Source: Ceratotherium simum simum (taxonomy: Eukaryota > Chordata > Mammalia > Perissodactyla > Rhinocerotidae). Taken from it: a stretch of 64,000 nt of DNA. This document shows positions 33,138-45,266 of the stretch, in pieces; position 1 is the first letter of the stretch; each line of letters opens with the position of its first letter. Under the pieces are notes generated by a model that worked only from the letters and a program-made list of their open reading frames with translations, did not search any database and was not told the origin of the DNA. The DNA is taken from contig NW_004454195.1 of assembly GCF_000283155.1 (NCBI RefSeq), positions 5,480,782 through 5,544,781 on the forward strand. Reading direction: 5' to 3'. The position numbers and the translations under genes are program-made.

Positions 33138-36100
33138 CTGCTTGATCTAGGACTCAAAGACCCCTCAATTTGGAATACACAAAGTATGGATCCTCTTTTT
33201 TTAGATTTATGGGCAAAACAATACAACCATCAAAACAAAAAAAGTACAACTCTTTGAGTCCAATTCCTCCACTCACATTCTGCAATTTTCTGACTCCCCA
33301 GGTTCTGACACACGAATTGGACTTTAACTCTCTGTTATACTACTGTGGGCAAACATTTTGAAAGAGATATGATTCAGAAGCCTCTCACTTACCCACTAAA
33401 GGTTCAGAACAAGGGCTTAGCTTTTTCCACTTCATAATGAGCTACCATCTTTTAGGTACAGAAGAAAAATCAAACAGAAAGGCCTCCAGCAGTGACTGCT
33501 AATGAATACATATGAAATTGTGTTCACTTTCCAAATGCACATAAAAAGATCTGGAAAACATGCTAGGAATAAATGCTGTGAAAAATGTGGGATGGAATAG
33601 TGGTGATAGAATAGCTCTGAAAATACACAAACTTGATAATATTGAATTCAATGAACACGTAGAAAAATGGTCTTTATCTAAATGAGTTTCCAAAAAGAAT
33701 GCTAGTGTGTTGTATAGGAAGGGGATGATGATAATGCTAACCTTTATTAATGATAAAATCAATAACAAACTATAAAGTTTATCAAGGACCTGGCTCTATT
33801 CAGCAGCTCGATGATTAGAGGAAAAGCAACAATTCATTTGAACAGGACCTTAGCTCATGTGGAGCAAATGAGGCTCTCTCAGGGGCCAATAGTGAGTGGC
33901 AGGTACAGCTAGGTGGCCACTCTGAGAGCTTGTCTCCTTTTATACAGGTGGGTTTTTTTTTCTAATCCGTTTATCTCTTTATTACCTCTAGTATATACCG
34001 TACAAGAATTCTAGGCACTAGATGTTACCTCAATAGATATTCTCCAATAATTGGGAGACTAAGGAGAGAACTAAGGATCTCAAAAAGTACTCTAGTTGAA
34101 CCTTGACAGTTGGGAGAACAATTTCTCCCTAGGCTATACTTATTTCCAGCAGTAGGCAAGGGAGTGCATGAAGCAGAAACACTCTTCATCTCTGAAGCCC
34201 TACACACATCAGATCCTCCCACTGCCTCTCCTCCCGCTGGTTCTCAACTTGGAAATCTCACCTGTGGCAAAGTGAGTTCACAAACCTGAAATGCATAGAT
34301 TTTCTTGATGAATGACCTCAAGTGAACTTCAAAGAACGCCACATGAGGTTTCACCTGAGTATGCATTTAGAGATTACAAAATAAGTACCTGGTTACTTAA
34401 AAACATAACAAACACTTAATTGTGTAATAAATAAAACTTCACAATCTCTACAAATTAGTTCATTCAAGTTTACAGATCTGAGAACATTAGAGCTTTACAA
34501 AATAAAATTAACCAATCCAAAAAAACCTGATAGTTTTATTAAACAACTGATAATCTTGTAATTACTTTGGTACTTTTTTCAACTAATGGACTGACATTAA
34601 TTTTTTATAAAATCTGTTTCTATTTGTACTCACACACTGCATTGCTCACTAAAATATGTGCATGTGTGTGTGTGTAGGCAGTCACTTCATAAAAAGCAGG
34701 GAGGAAAAGAGAGAACTATTTGAATCACATTCCAATTTAAGAGAACACACTGATGATATTCGCAGAGTGGTTTACAAAGGTGAATAAAATAAGAAATTAC
34801 AAGAATAGATACAGTAAAATGAGTGTTAGTTCCATCATATTAGTATGTAATTCTTTTTGTCAGTTTGCAAAATATAACTTAAAAAAATTTTACCTGGGAG
34901 ACTGTAGGGGAATGGCAAGCAATATTGGCCAAGTTCCAGAGCCTTCCTGGGCTTCAGTTTCCTCAACTGTATGAAGTGAATAGAGGACTAGAAAAATCCC
35001 TGGAATACGTTCCAGGCCCTCAGCACCTGTGAGCATCTCTGAAGCCTCACCTACTAATGAAGTTTACCTTTTTTGTTCACTGGCACTTACCTCCTCTGAG
35101 CAAGATTCCGTGCATGAGTGCTACTGACCAGAACCCAGCAGACGCTAAATTCACCAGAAATTTTTACTAGATTACAGTTACGAACATAAGGCAAGGGAAA
35201 TACACTTCAAAACAATCATAGAATCCTAAGCAAAAATTTAAGAATACCAAAAGTCTCTTGATCTGTGACTTAGTTCACAACCAAACACATGAGCTCTTTC
35301 CCCAGCTCCTTCAACTATTAAACTTGAGGTGTGGCCAAGCCACGCCTCAGCCGCTGGATCATTTCATGAGCTCTTTTCCCTGGGTTCCTAAGGCTTTGGT
35401 TCTAGAGTTGCCTTGAGTTATAAAAGGGAAGGGAGAATTTCTTTCTCCCCCACCCCCCATTACCACACTGTTTATGACCAATTGGCACCCTTGTCAAAGC
35501 ATTTGGGACACCCTTGTCCAGGGCCACTGCAAAAGAATGTTCACTTTATTATGAGCAGTGCCCTGTCTTCAGGAAAAGCAGGATGTTTAGAAAATTTTGT
35601 ACTCAGTCCTCATCTCCCCTTTTCAGCCAACTGTGACTCACTATAGGGAAAATTGTACAGTAGGGTCAATAAATAAACTCATGGACTTCTAGGGTTGATT
35701 GTCAACTGCTGATGTGGACAAAGCAATACCTGATGGGCAAAAGGCAGGAAAAGGTCTAAAAAGGACCGTAGCTTCCGCAGGAGCTCTCAAAGGTAGTAGA
35801 AACTTCTGGAGGTCCAAGTTTCCAAAGAGTGTTTGAATCAGTCTGCTAAGTGGTTCAAAGCGGGGCCAATGGGAAAATCCAATGCTGACCCCTTTGGCAC
35901 TCTGTCACTTTCCCCATAACCAATAAAATCAGTAAGACTATTACCATGAAATACAGAGGATGCAGAAAGGAATACATGCTAAAACATGGGTTCTTGAAAA
36001 GATGAGAAAGTCATCCAAAAAGGAGGTGATTCAAGTTTCAAGCAAGTTACTATTTTGACTACAAATTTCTTGTTTTGATTGTATTTATTTGGCATTTTCA

Positions 36101-36185
36101 CGATCACTTTCTTGCATGGGGGATATCTGATCCCTGTTATAGGCCTTTTTGTTATAACCAAAATATCTTTAAGACAAATGCACAA

Positions 36186-36364
36186 GTCCTGGTTCTCAAA
36201 CTTGAATACACGTTGGAATCGACTGGGAAATTTAAAAAGTTCTGATGCCTGGGTCCCACTCCTGAGATAAGGATTTAGATATATAAGTGTGGTCTGGGTG
36301 GTAGAGGATTTTTAAAAGCTACCCAGCGGATTCTAATGTAAAGCAAAGTTTCAGAACCACTGCT
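36186..36364 (+). mobile_element. MER5A-type hAT element
   Basis: The ends CTGGTTCTCAAACTTGAATA and CAAAGTTTCAGAACCACTG are inverted repeats, and TGATGCCTGGGTCCCACTCC is the MER5A centre. Confidence 0.8.
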
Positions 36365-36901
36365 CTAAGCTGAACCCTGGTTGGCAATGAGGCTCAGAAG
36401 GTCCTGCTGTTTATGGGAAGTCTGCCTCAACCTGCCAAACATAAGCACAATTATGGTGTGGCTAACAGTCATCAGAGGTAAATATGTCTTCTATTCTGAT
36501 ATCAAATTATTTTTAAAGGCAGAGAGGCAAAGGATGAGAAGGAACAATGATGCTTTTATGGGGTAAGACAAGTCTTCAATGCTACAAAACTTCCTAGCAT
36601 ATTATAGAAACCAGTTTTGCTGGTTTTTTATTACATGTCTAAGGGAAGCACTGACCCAAATGGCGAGATTTTGGATGTAAGATGTACTAGCCCAAAGCAC
36701 TAGTGAGGTATCCTTGTGACTTCTGAAAAAACTCAGATTTCTACTCTAAGGACACCACTGTGAAAGAACAGGTACTGTCGTTTCCTGCTAGTCTTTACAT
36801 TTTTCCATGTCAAGAAGATAAAGACCATACCTATTGACCTAGAAGGCAGCACTACAGGGTTGCAATTTGCCACTAAAAGATTAAATACAACTTCTAAGGC
36901 C

Positions 36902-37083
36902 ATGGATCTCAAACTTGCGCATGCTCAGAATCACCTGGAGGGCTCATTAAATGCAGATTGTTGGGCCCCACCAAACAGGATCTCTGATTCTGTAGGTAAG
37001 GATGGAAATTTGCATTTCTGACAAGTTCCCAGGTAATGCTGACGCTGCTGTTCTGGGGACCACACCTTTAGAATCCCTGTTTT
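36902..37083 (+). mobile_element. MER5-type hAT element
   Basis: GGATCTCAAACTTGCGCATG, AGAATCACCTGGAGGGCTCA and GCATTTCTGACAAGTTCCCA follow MER5A/B order. The ends pair imperfectly. Confidence 0.8.
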
Positions 37084-37239
37084 AAGGACTCGCAAACGGC
37101 ATGATCCTTGAGCAACAAGAAATGCTTCTATCTTATGTCAGGCTTTGTGATAAAGAGACAAATTCCTTTGAGTGAAACGAGACATCATCTTAAGAGAAAT
37201 TTTGAGATTTATCCCAAGAGGCAAAATGGTATCATTCCT

Positions 37240-37498
37240 GGGGCTAGCCCAGTGGTGTAGTAGTGGTTAAGTCCCCACGCCTTCCGCTTCTGCGGCCTGG
37301 GGTTTGCCGGTTCGGGTCTTGGGCACGGACCTACTCACCACTCATCAAGCCATTCTGAGGCGGTGTCCCACATAGAAGAACTAGAAGGACCTACAACTAG
37401 GATGTACAACTATGTACTGGGGCTTTGGGGAGAAAAAAGAAAAAGAGGAAGATTGGCAACATGTTAGCTCAGGGCCAATCTTCCTCAAAAAAAAAAAA
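37240..37498 (+). mobile_element. ERE-type SINE carrying both 3' module types
   Basis: The head (GGGCTAGCCCAGTGGTGTAG) is followed first by the AGAACTAGAAGGACCTACAA and TGTACTGGGGCTTTGGGG block typical of ERE1 and then by the GAGGAAGATTGGCAACATGT block typical of ERE2/3, then poly-A. TGGTATCATTCCT and TTGTATCATTCCT flank the copy. It links the two architectures. Confidence 0.9.
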
Positions 37499-37999
37499 TT
37501 GTATCATTCCTCTAGAGAGGAAGAGACGGGTTCAGTTAACTTCATTCATCCACTCACGAGTAAACGTTACCCTTGGAGGAGAAAGCGGAAGAGCTGTCTT
37601 ATGTTCAGAGAGAAGGACCTAAACATTCTTTCCAAAAAACATTGACCCAAGGTTTCTTGTTTCACAAGGGAATAGCGGCTATTTTTCATTTATCAAATAT
37701 TTATTTTATAATTTGGCAATTAAGTGGAGGTAAAGGTGGGCTTTTTAAACAAGTGGTTAGAGCAATTGAGTAACATCTGGAAACAAAAAAGTTGAATCCG
37801 TACTTTACAGAATAGAGGATAAACCTCAAATGGAGCAAATATTGAAACGTAAAAAAAAACCCCACAGAAATTCTGCAAAAAGAAAATATGGGTCAATTTC
37901 TGTATGTGTGAGTGGAAGGGGGATAGTGGAAGATTCCACTTTCTAATTGTGACTCAAAATCTGGAAGCCATAAAAGAAAGAAGGGAAAAAAAATATGCT

Positions 38000-38775
38000 A
38001 TGGAAAAATTAACTTCTGTATGGGGCAAACAAAAACCTCAACGACTAAAGAAAATGATAAATTGAGAAAAATATTTGGAGATCATATCATGGACTTAGAG
38101 CTAATTCATCTCCCTATAATATAAAGAGCCCTACCAATCAATAAGAACAAGACCATTAACCCAATAGAAGAGCAAGTCAAGAACAGGAACATACAGTTTG
38201 CAAAAAAAGAAATACGAATGGCCTTTAAACATATGAGAAGATGTCTAACCTCACACTTTTTAAAAAACGCGTGCAAACTTAAACCATATCGAGATATATT
38301 TTGTGTATCAGATTGGCAAAAACCCAAAAGTATGATAACCCACTCTGTTGGTGAAACTCTCATGAAAGTTGTTGGTAGGAGTGCAAAATGAAATGATCCC
38401 TAGGAAGGACAATCAACACCATCACAAGCACATATGCACATACATATCCTCTGGCCAAAATGTCAACCCTCCTTGTAGGACACTCCTTGTGTGCCCTGCA
38501 GACACACTTGCACGTGTATTAAGTGATAAACATGCAACCTTGTTCATAACAGCAGAAGATTAAAAGAACTAAGAGTCTATTCATAGGAGATTGATTTAAT
38601 AATTCTGACACATCCATACAATGGAATATTATATACCTCAAAAAAAATACGAGGCAGTTCTGTATGTCCTGACGTGGAAAGCTCATTAAAGTATATCATT
38701 AAATATAAAAACAAGGTGCAGAATAACATACAGTTGTCATCTTTCCTAAGAAAAAAGGGAAAATAAAAAATGTTT
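38000..38775 (+). mobile_element. L1 ORF2-end and 3' UTR fragment, old
   Basis: GAGATATATTTTGTGTATCA, TTGGCAAAAACCCAAAAG, TCCATACAATGGAATATTAT and an A-rich end follow the L1 3' order. Heavily diverged. Confidence 0.65.
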
Positions 38776-40074
38776 TTTAATTTTTTGAATTTTCAATCAC
38801 AACGGAAGAATTTACAAGAAACCCATAGAAATGGTGACCTGTAAAAGGCATAGGAGGGCAGGGTGGATGGGAACAGGCCTGAGAGCAAGATTTTCAAGTG
38901 TCCTTTCTTATAAAAAATTCCTTTGAATTTTTTCAACCCTTCCCTGCCAAAAGTACTCAGCAAATACAAGTCAAATGATAGGGCTAAGGCCAAAGTTATT
39001 GACCTCCAGGAGGCCAGACGCTGGATGGCAAAGTCCACTTTGCTGGCAAGGGCTTTTCAGAACAGCCTTTACTAGAGCAGGTCTCTGAAGATGAAAGAAG
39101 CCAGGCTTTTAGTTTTACTGGATCGTTCAATTTCTATAAATAGTCTCTTCCAATTAAGTCAATGAATTTAAATTTCTTTGCAGCCCATGCTTTTAGCTTT
39201 TAAGTGAAGCTCAGATGTTTGCCATAGAATGTTTCACGCCCCCAGTTTCCCCCACCTGTTTTAATAAATAAACAATCAACATAAGCACCTAATTATAGAC
39301 TTCAGGAATATAAAATTCCCCAGATCAGACAAGAAATACAATTTACCTTTCCCCCACCTCTCAAACCTGTCTTTCATCTAATTCAAAATGAGGAAACACC
39401 TTTAGATACTGTACAAAGTATACCACTTACAATATACAAATAAGTCACAGTAACCAAGGTTTTTTAGTACCTCCATGTCTCCCTGAAGAGATGCCAGGTT
39501 TACATATTCCCTAAAATATCATATTTTAAAAATCATCCCCTATGCTCAGACTGCTGTTATATAAAATTTATAAAAATTTAATATAAGCTTTATATAAAAT
39601 TTTTTAAAAATAAAGACAAACACACTTAACTTACTCTGGGCACATGTCAAGGCACCAGAGTTACATTTCTATGACTGTCATATGTCAACGAAAGAAAACA
39701 AGTCAGCGACTTCTCCTCAACGCCAGGAATTGACAGGATATACAGGAGCAAGCACGGGAACATGCCAGTCTGCACTAGCACTCCTTGGAGAGCTGATTAC
39801 CATGTCTCTAGAGATGTTTCTAGGCTATGCTTGGAGAGCTCTCCTGACAACCAAACCAAAAAGAGCCCACGATACAACCTAGCTTTTCAGCATCCCTTGC
39901 TCAGCTTCTAAAATGACTACCTATAATCTACCTGGAAAAAGAGAACAGGGTTGGACAAGTGAAAAAACCTTTCATATCAACCCTCAGGAGTGAAACTTGA
40001 GTAAAATCCTGTTCATTCTGTCACCAGGAAGTGGAGTGGAAAGACCCAAGGGCAGAGTATCAAGAATCACCAGT

Positions 40075-40250
40075 TTTCTAGTCCTCAACATGGCCCTAAC
40101 TCACTGTGTGACTCTGGGCAAGTCACTTCCCCTCTCTGGGCCTCCATTTGCTCCTCTCCAAAATGCATGGTAGTACTTGAGGTCTCACAAAGGTCTGAGA
40201 CTGGAACTCTAGGCTGCTTAATTCTGATAGCTTATTCTGTCACTCAAAAA
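40075..40250 (+). mobile_element. MIR SINE fragment
   Basis: CTAACTCACTGTGTGACTCT, followed by GGGCAAGTCACTTCCCCTCT, is the conserved MIR core. Confidence 0.75.
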
Positions 40251-40708
40251 CCCCATTTACTGGCAAGAATAAATTATGGTGATGACTGGGAGTTCTTCTG
40301 TTGGTGACGGCTTACAATGAATGAATGTGTTGTAACCCAACTCATGGATGAAATGACTTCACAGCCTAATCCTTTAGATTTCTGACTCCTGATTATATAG
40401 CAGTCTCTGCACAAGATGACATAATATAAAAATAAATTCTCTATTTCATCCTGCCCCCTATCCTTGGAGGCTAGATCAGTGCAAATCACTGACATTCAGA
40501 AAAAAAAAAAAAAGAATTCCAGAAGATTGCTGTGGGTCTCAGTCTGGTGCAGTGGTGACCTGCCTCCAAGATCTGCTCAAGTTTCGAGGCCCAATCAGAG
40601 AAAGTAGCAGCTTAGGGTTATGATGACAGTCCTGTGCTGAGGGGTGGGAGTGGGTTGTCGGATATAAAGCAAAATAACAGGACTTATTGACCCTGTCTCT
40701 GTGTGTGG

Positions 40709-40762
40709 TTCTCTCTCTCTCTCTCATGCACACACACACACACAAACACACACACACAACTA
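40709..40762. repeat. (CT)n/(CA)n compound microsatellite
   Basis: TCTCTCTCTCTCTC is followed by ATGCACACACACACACACAA and a second CACACACACAC run. Confidence 0.9.
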
Positions 40763-41384
40763 ATAATGCATATTGCTTAGCTCATCTATCCCCTGGGTCC
40801 CTTTGTCTCTTGCCTCACAAGAGAGGCAGCGCCCCTCCCCCACGTCTGTCAAAAGCTGCAGAACACCAGGCATTGGCTGGTCCTATTCCCCTTCAAAATG
40901 ACATTAAACAGGATAATGTGGAGGCTGCTCTCTCCTCTACACTCTGAAGACCTACCTATTTTCCCTGACAAGAAGCCACAAGCTAATATGCTAATAATCC
41001 AACTTCTTTCATTGCATCCTGATATTACCCAGGAAAGACAATTTTAAAAACTATCATCTTCTGGGTTCAGGGTGGCTACATTTCTTTATAAAGATGCAGT
41101 AAAACAGTGACATTTATGAAGCTGCTTTTTCTGTTATCAAGATTTATTTGTTTTCACTTTTAACTTTCTAGGTTCCCTCTAAATGTACGAGTTGTCTATC
41201 ACGTCAAAAATAATACAGAAGGTGGATTACAAATCTCACTTTGCATTTCCTGGTCCAGAAACAGATATTTTACACCAGGGGTCAGCAATGCTTCCAACCT
41301 TAAATGCTGCCCGTGGGGTTACACAACACTTGTATGTGTCGAGTAGGCACGCCTAATGCTTTCAAGTGTAAGTCCCTAATCTTT

Positions 41385-41560
41385 CGGTGAAATAATTATA
41401 ATGTACTGATCCTCTGCTGAAAGTCAGATTGCTGTGCTAAACAACATCATTTCATCTTCTCTAAACTTCTGTCACAGAGGAGGAAACCTAACGTCAACTA
41501 GAAAGTGGCAAAGTGGACACACGAACCCGTCGTTCTAATACCCAATTTCTCTCCAAGAAT
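41385..41560. mobile_element. MIR-like SINE fragment
   Basis: CAGAGGAGGAAACCTAACG with GTGGCAAAGTGGACACACGA matches the reversed MIR core in outline. Strongly diverged. Confidence 0.4.
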
Positions 41561-42547
41561 GATGAGAAAACAAAGTCCTCAGCTCTAAGAAGCTACTGAT
41601 TGCAAGATGTACCATTGTTTCATAAACAAATGTAGAGAGAGATCAACACATATGGACATATGAAAAAAATGTATGTCTTAGAAAACTGGAGAAAATATAC
41701 TCAGCCTTACACAAAAGGAACAATACATTGTGACCTGCTGTCCACTCCCTACCCCGACTGGGAAGGAGCTTGAGGCTCAGAAGACTGTCATTTGTCCAAG
41801 AGCCCAAGCAGTGGCAGGGCCCACGCAGTTCATTTCAAAAGACATGTACTGAGCACCCATTCTGTAACAGGAACTGTGCTGGGCCAGTGGACTCGGTGTG
41901 GTTCCTGCCCTCGGGGAACTTAGCATCAGAACAAAGCCCAGAGGTCCTAGTGCCAGAGGTCCACACCCCAGGGCTACCACGCCCGTTCGTGACTCCAGGG
42001 GTTCATGACTCCAGGGGACTTCCCAAGACCTTAGGATTGACTTGCAACGTTTCCCAAGACTTAATAATAAAGTCTTGAATTGAATGGTTAAGAAAGTGTG
42101 TTTTCTCTGTTCTTTTTGTTTTTGACATAACATTTCATTTCCAAGGGTCCTGCTTCTGGGTGAGGATGTACACACCTCGTGCAGAACCTCAAGGACAGCG
42201 CTCACACTGCTTTCCTGCATGGTCTTCCTGATACAGCTGGAGTAAGGAGCTCACACACAATGGAATAAAGAGGAGCAGACCCACGCCTTGACTTGAGGTG
42301 GAGGTGGAAACTAATAATTTTTGAGGGCCCACTAGATCCCTCTAGTATGAGGGATCATACTAGATACCAGATGTTCTTGTTTCGTGAAGGAATGAACTAA
42401 GAAATAGACAAAACTCTAATCTGCCCAAGGCGTCAACTATGTAGCTCTAGTGAAAAATGGACATCTCAAGGATTTGAATGAAGTTTATTTCAAATGCTAA
42501 ATTTGTTATGAATCATGAGTAGCTAATATTAAAAATCTCCTGGCCGA

Positions 42548-42785
42548 GGGGCCAGCCCAGTGGCATAGTGGTTAAGTCCGGTGTGCTCTGCTTTGGCAGA
42601 CCAGGGTTCACGGGTTCAGCTCCCGGTCACGAACCTAAACCACTCATCAAGCCACTCTGTGGCTGCAACCCACATACAAAATAGAGGAAGACTGCCACAG
42701 ATGTTAGCTCAGGGCCAGTCTTCCTCAAGCAAAAAGAGGATTGGCAATAGATGTCAGCTCAGGGCCAATCTTCCCTACCAAAAAA
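42548..42785 (+). mobile_element. ERE2/3-type SINE with two 3' modules, diverged
   Basis: GGGGCCAGCCCAGTGGCATA head, GGGTTCACGGGTTCAGCTCC, two modules around GATGTTAGCTCAGGGCCAG and an A11 tail. AAAAATCTCCT flanks it near 42532 and 42786. More substitutions than other copies, so probably older. Confidence 0.88.
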
Positions 42786-44208
42786 AAAAATCTCCTTGCC
42801 TAAAAGCACTGTATCAAATCATAAATGTGTGGTGTGTACCCACAGTGTAGAAGACACCACGGTAACACTAATATGTAACTTTTATCTCTAAAAAGCTTAC
42901 AATCTAGCTGGGAAGAGCATTCTATCATTTTAAAAACTAACCAATGAAAAAATACTTGATAGGAAATTAAAGTAAAGTAAATAAAATAAAATAACTCTTA
43001 ATTCGATGAGAGATATGCAATATCGGTACACACAATTAACTGTTAAATAATTTCCACAGGCAAAAAAGATACTGGAATTCACATAGCCTGAGACAGTATC
43101 TGAAGCACTATGCTGTTCAAAAAATGTTATTAATAATCGCATGCTGGGGATTTCAGATGAACAAGTGTAAAAGTTGAAAGTTATTCTGTAAAACAGTTAT
43201 GAGTTTACGGGGAAGTTATGAGTTGGGACAAAAGAGAAAAAGAATGAGAACCTGAGAAGGGTGTGACTATGGAGAGAGGTCACAGACGTGAAAGGAGACA
43301 TCTCTGTCTCCACTCTGGCCCCCTCCCACGGTGGGCAGCGCTAATGATGTCTCCTCTATGCCGGCCCCTCCCCCACTATACCCCAATGGGAATTCCTGGG
43401 CAGGTCCAGCCTTCCTTGCTGACAGACACACTCATTTCCTTCTCTACCAAAAGAACATAGTGGTGCTCATGAGCTACCTACTTCACACAAATGTTTCAAA
43501 GGTCAAATAAAAAAATGGATTTGAGATTTCTCTAAAAATGATTACTCGAGAAACCTAAATGTACACTAAAGGCTTCGTCTACAATGGTCAATGAAAAGAA
43601 TCGTGTCCAGATATAAATACACACACACACAAACACATATATAATTGAAGGTGTTAGAGCCTTCCAAATAACTCTAAACTTTGCTTAATTTATCATTACT
43701 GCATAATGATAAAAAGATATAAAAAGCTGAATGTTATAGAAACTCAAATAATTCTAAAGTTTGCTTTAAGAAATAAAAAGTGCAGAAGTTACCAAGGTAA
43801 TTGGTAAAATAATATCTGACATGTGAGGAGCCTTTCCTTTGGGTAAGCAGCACAAGATAAATTTTTCATTTAGATGAACCAGCAGCTATTAAGAAGACGG
43901 TTACCAGGAGAAAGAAAACACTCAAAGGCAGATTGTTCCTGGAGGAGGCAGCATGAGCAGACTTCACCATGCTGGCTCCCTTTACAGGAAGGAATACAAA
44001 GTAGCAGAGCATCGGACACCCACAGCCACAGGAAGCCTTGCACATCACAAACAGGCTGGCTAGCCAACCAGGTAACAACAAAACAAAAATGCTCCTTTCC
44101 CCAACCAAGCAGCAAAAACAGTTACTCATGGGAAACCCAGTGATGAATGAGGCTTGGTGACCAAATTAGAGTTAGGTGACATTCAGAGGGGTCAAAACAA
44201 GGGTTCCC

Positions 44209-45266
44209 CCCTCGTGCAAGGCGGGTGGGAATGTAAAATGGTGCAGCCACTGTGTAAAAGGTCCGCGGTTCCTCAAAAAGTTAAACAGAAATGCCATATG
44301 ATCCAGCAATCCCACTTCTGGGTATATACCCAAAGGAATTGAAAGCAGGAACTCAGATACTTCTACGCCAATGTCCATAGCAGCATTATTCACAATAGCC
44401 CAAAGGTGGAAACAACCCAAGAGTCCATCAACAGATGAATAGATAAACAATGGGGGTATATAGATACAATGGAATATTTTGTTGTTAGTGGCATCCAGTC
44501 AGTTTCAACTCCTAAGTGACTCTGTGCCCAGCAGAGCTGAAACCTGCCCAGTTTTTTGTGCCATCCTCTCACCTTCTGGCACTCTATCAGACAATGCTCT
44601 GCTGCTATTCACAGGGTTTTCATGGCCAATTTTTTGGAAGTAGGTGGCCAGGTCCTTCTTCCTAGTCTGTCTTAGTTTGGAAACTCCGCTGAAACCTGTC
44701 CACCATGGGTGACCCTGCTGGTATTTGAAATCCTGGTGGCATAGCTTTCAGCATCACAGCAACATGCAGCCGCCACAGTATGACAACCGACAGACGGGTG
44801 GTGTGGTTCCCTGACCTGGAAACGAACCTGGGTCCAGGTGGTGAGAGCACCAAATCTGAACTACTAGACCACCAGGGCTGGCAAATGGAAGTATTATTCA
44901 GCCATAAAAAGAACTGAAATTTTGATACATGGTACAACATGGATGAACCTCGAAGACATTATGCTGAGTGAAATAAGACAGACACAAAAGGACAAATATT
45001 CTATGATTCCACTATGAGGAACCTACAGTAGTCAAATTCATAGGGACAATTAAGTAGAACAGTGGGACTGGAGACTGGAGGGAGAGGGGCGTGGGGAGTT
45101 ATTGTTTAATGGGTACAGAGTTTCTATTAGGGATAGCAAAAAAATTCTGGAAACGGTAGTGGTGATGGTTGCACATTATAAATGTACTTAATGTGACTGA
45201 GTTATACACCTAAAAACGATAAATTTTATGCTATGTATATTTTACCACCATAAAACCAACAAACAA
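44209..45266 (+). mobile_element. 5'-truncated L1 with 17-bp target duplication, host of a nested SINE
   Basis: GGTGGGAATGTAAAATGGTG, CAGCAATCCCACTTCTGGGT, GTGGAAACAACCCAAGAGTC and ACATGGATGAACCTCGAAGA are the L1 ORF2 end; the 3' UTR runs to TTTTACCACCATAAAACC. TCAAAACAAGGGTTCCC (44192-44208) and TCAAAACAAGGATTCCC (45267-45283) are the target duplications, differing at one base. The interruption at 44481-44883 is a SINE. Confidence 0.85.
44481..44883 (-). mobile_element. tRNA-derived SINE with RTE-like 3' tail, nested in the L1
   Basis: Read on the minus strand it starts TGCCAGCCCTGGTGGTCTAG (tRNA A-box region), has a B box CAGGTTCGTTTCC, then a 300-base body and ends GAAACTGACTGGATGCCACT with an AACAAC tail, which is the 3' end style of RTE-clade LINEs. 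AATGGAATATTT (44468-44479) and AATGGAAGTATT (44884-44895) duplicate the L1 target. I cannot name the family with certainty; an ERE4-like element is possible. Confidence 0.75.

Larger units (their letters stand above)
33138..37239. other. Intron 1 segment C: largely unique sequence with MER5 elements
   Basis: Two MER5-type elements lie at 36186-36364 and 36902-37083. The stretch 33140-36180 shows no repeat that I can name. It includes a TATAAAAGG sequence at 35419 that I treat as an observation only. Confidence 0.5.

Noticed and set aside
41777..42220. 147-codon minus-strand open frame
   Set aside because: It overlaps an old interspersed repeat-like stretch and shows no protein family pattern.
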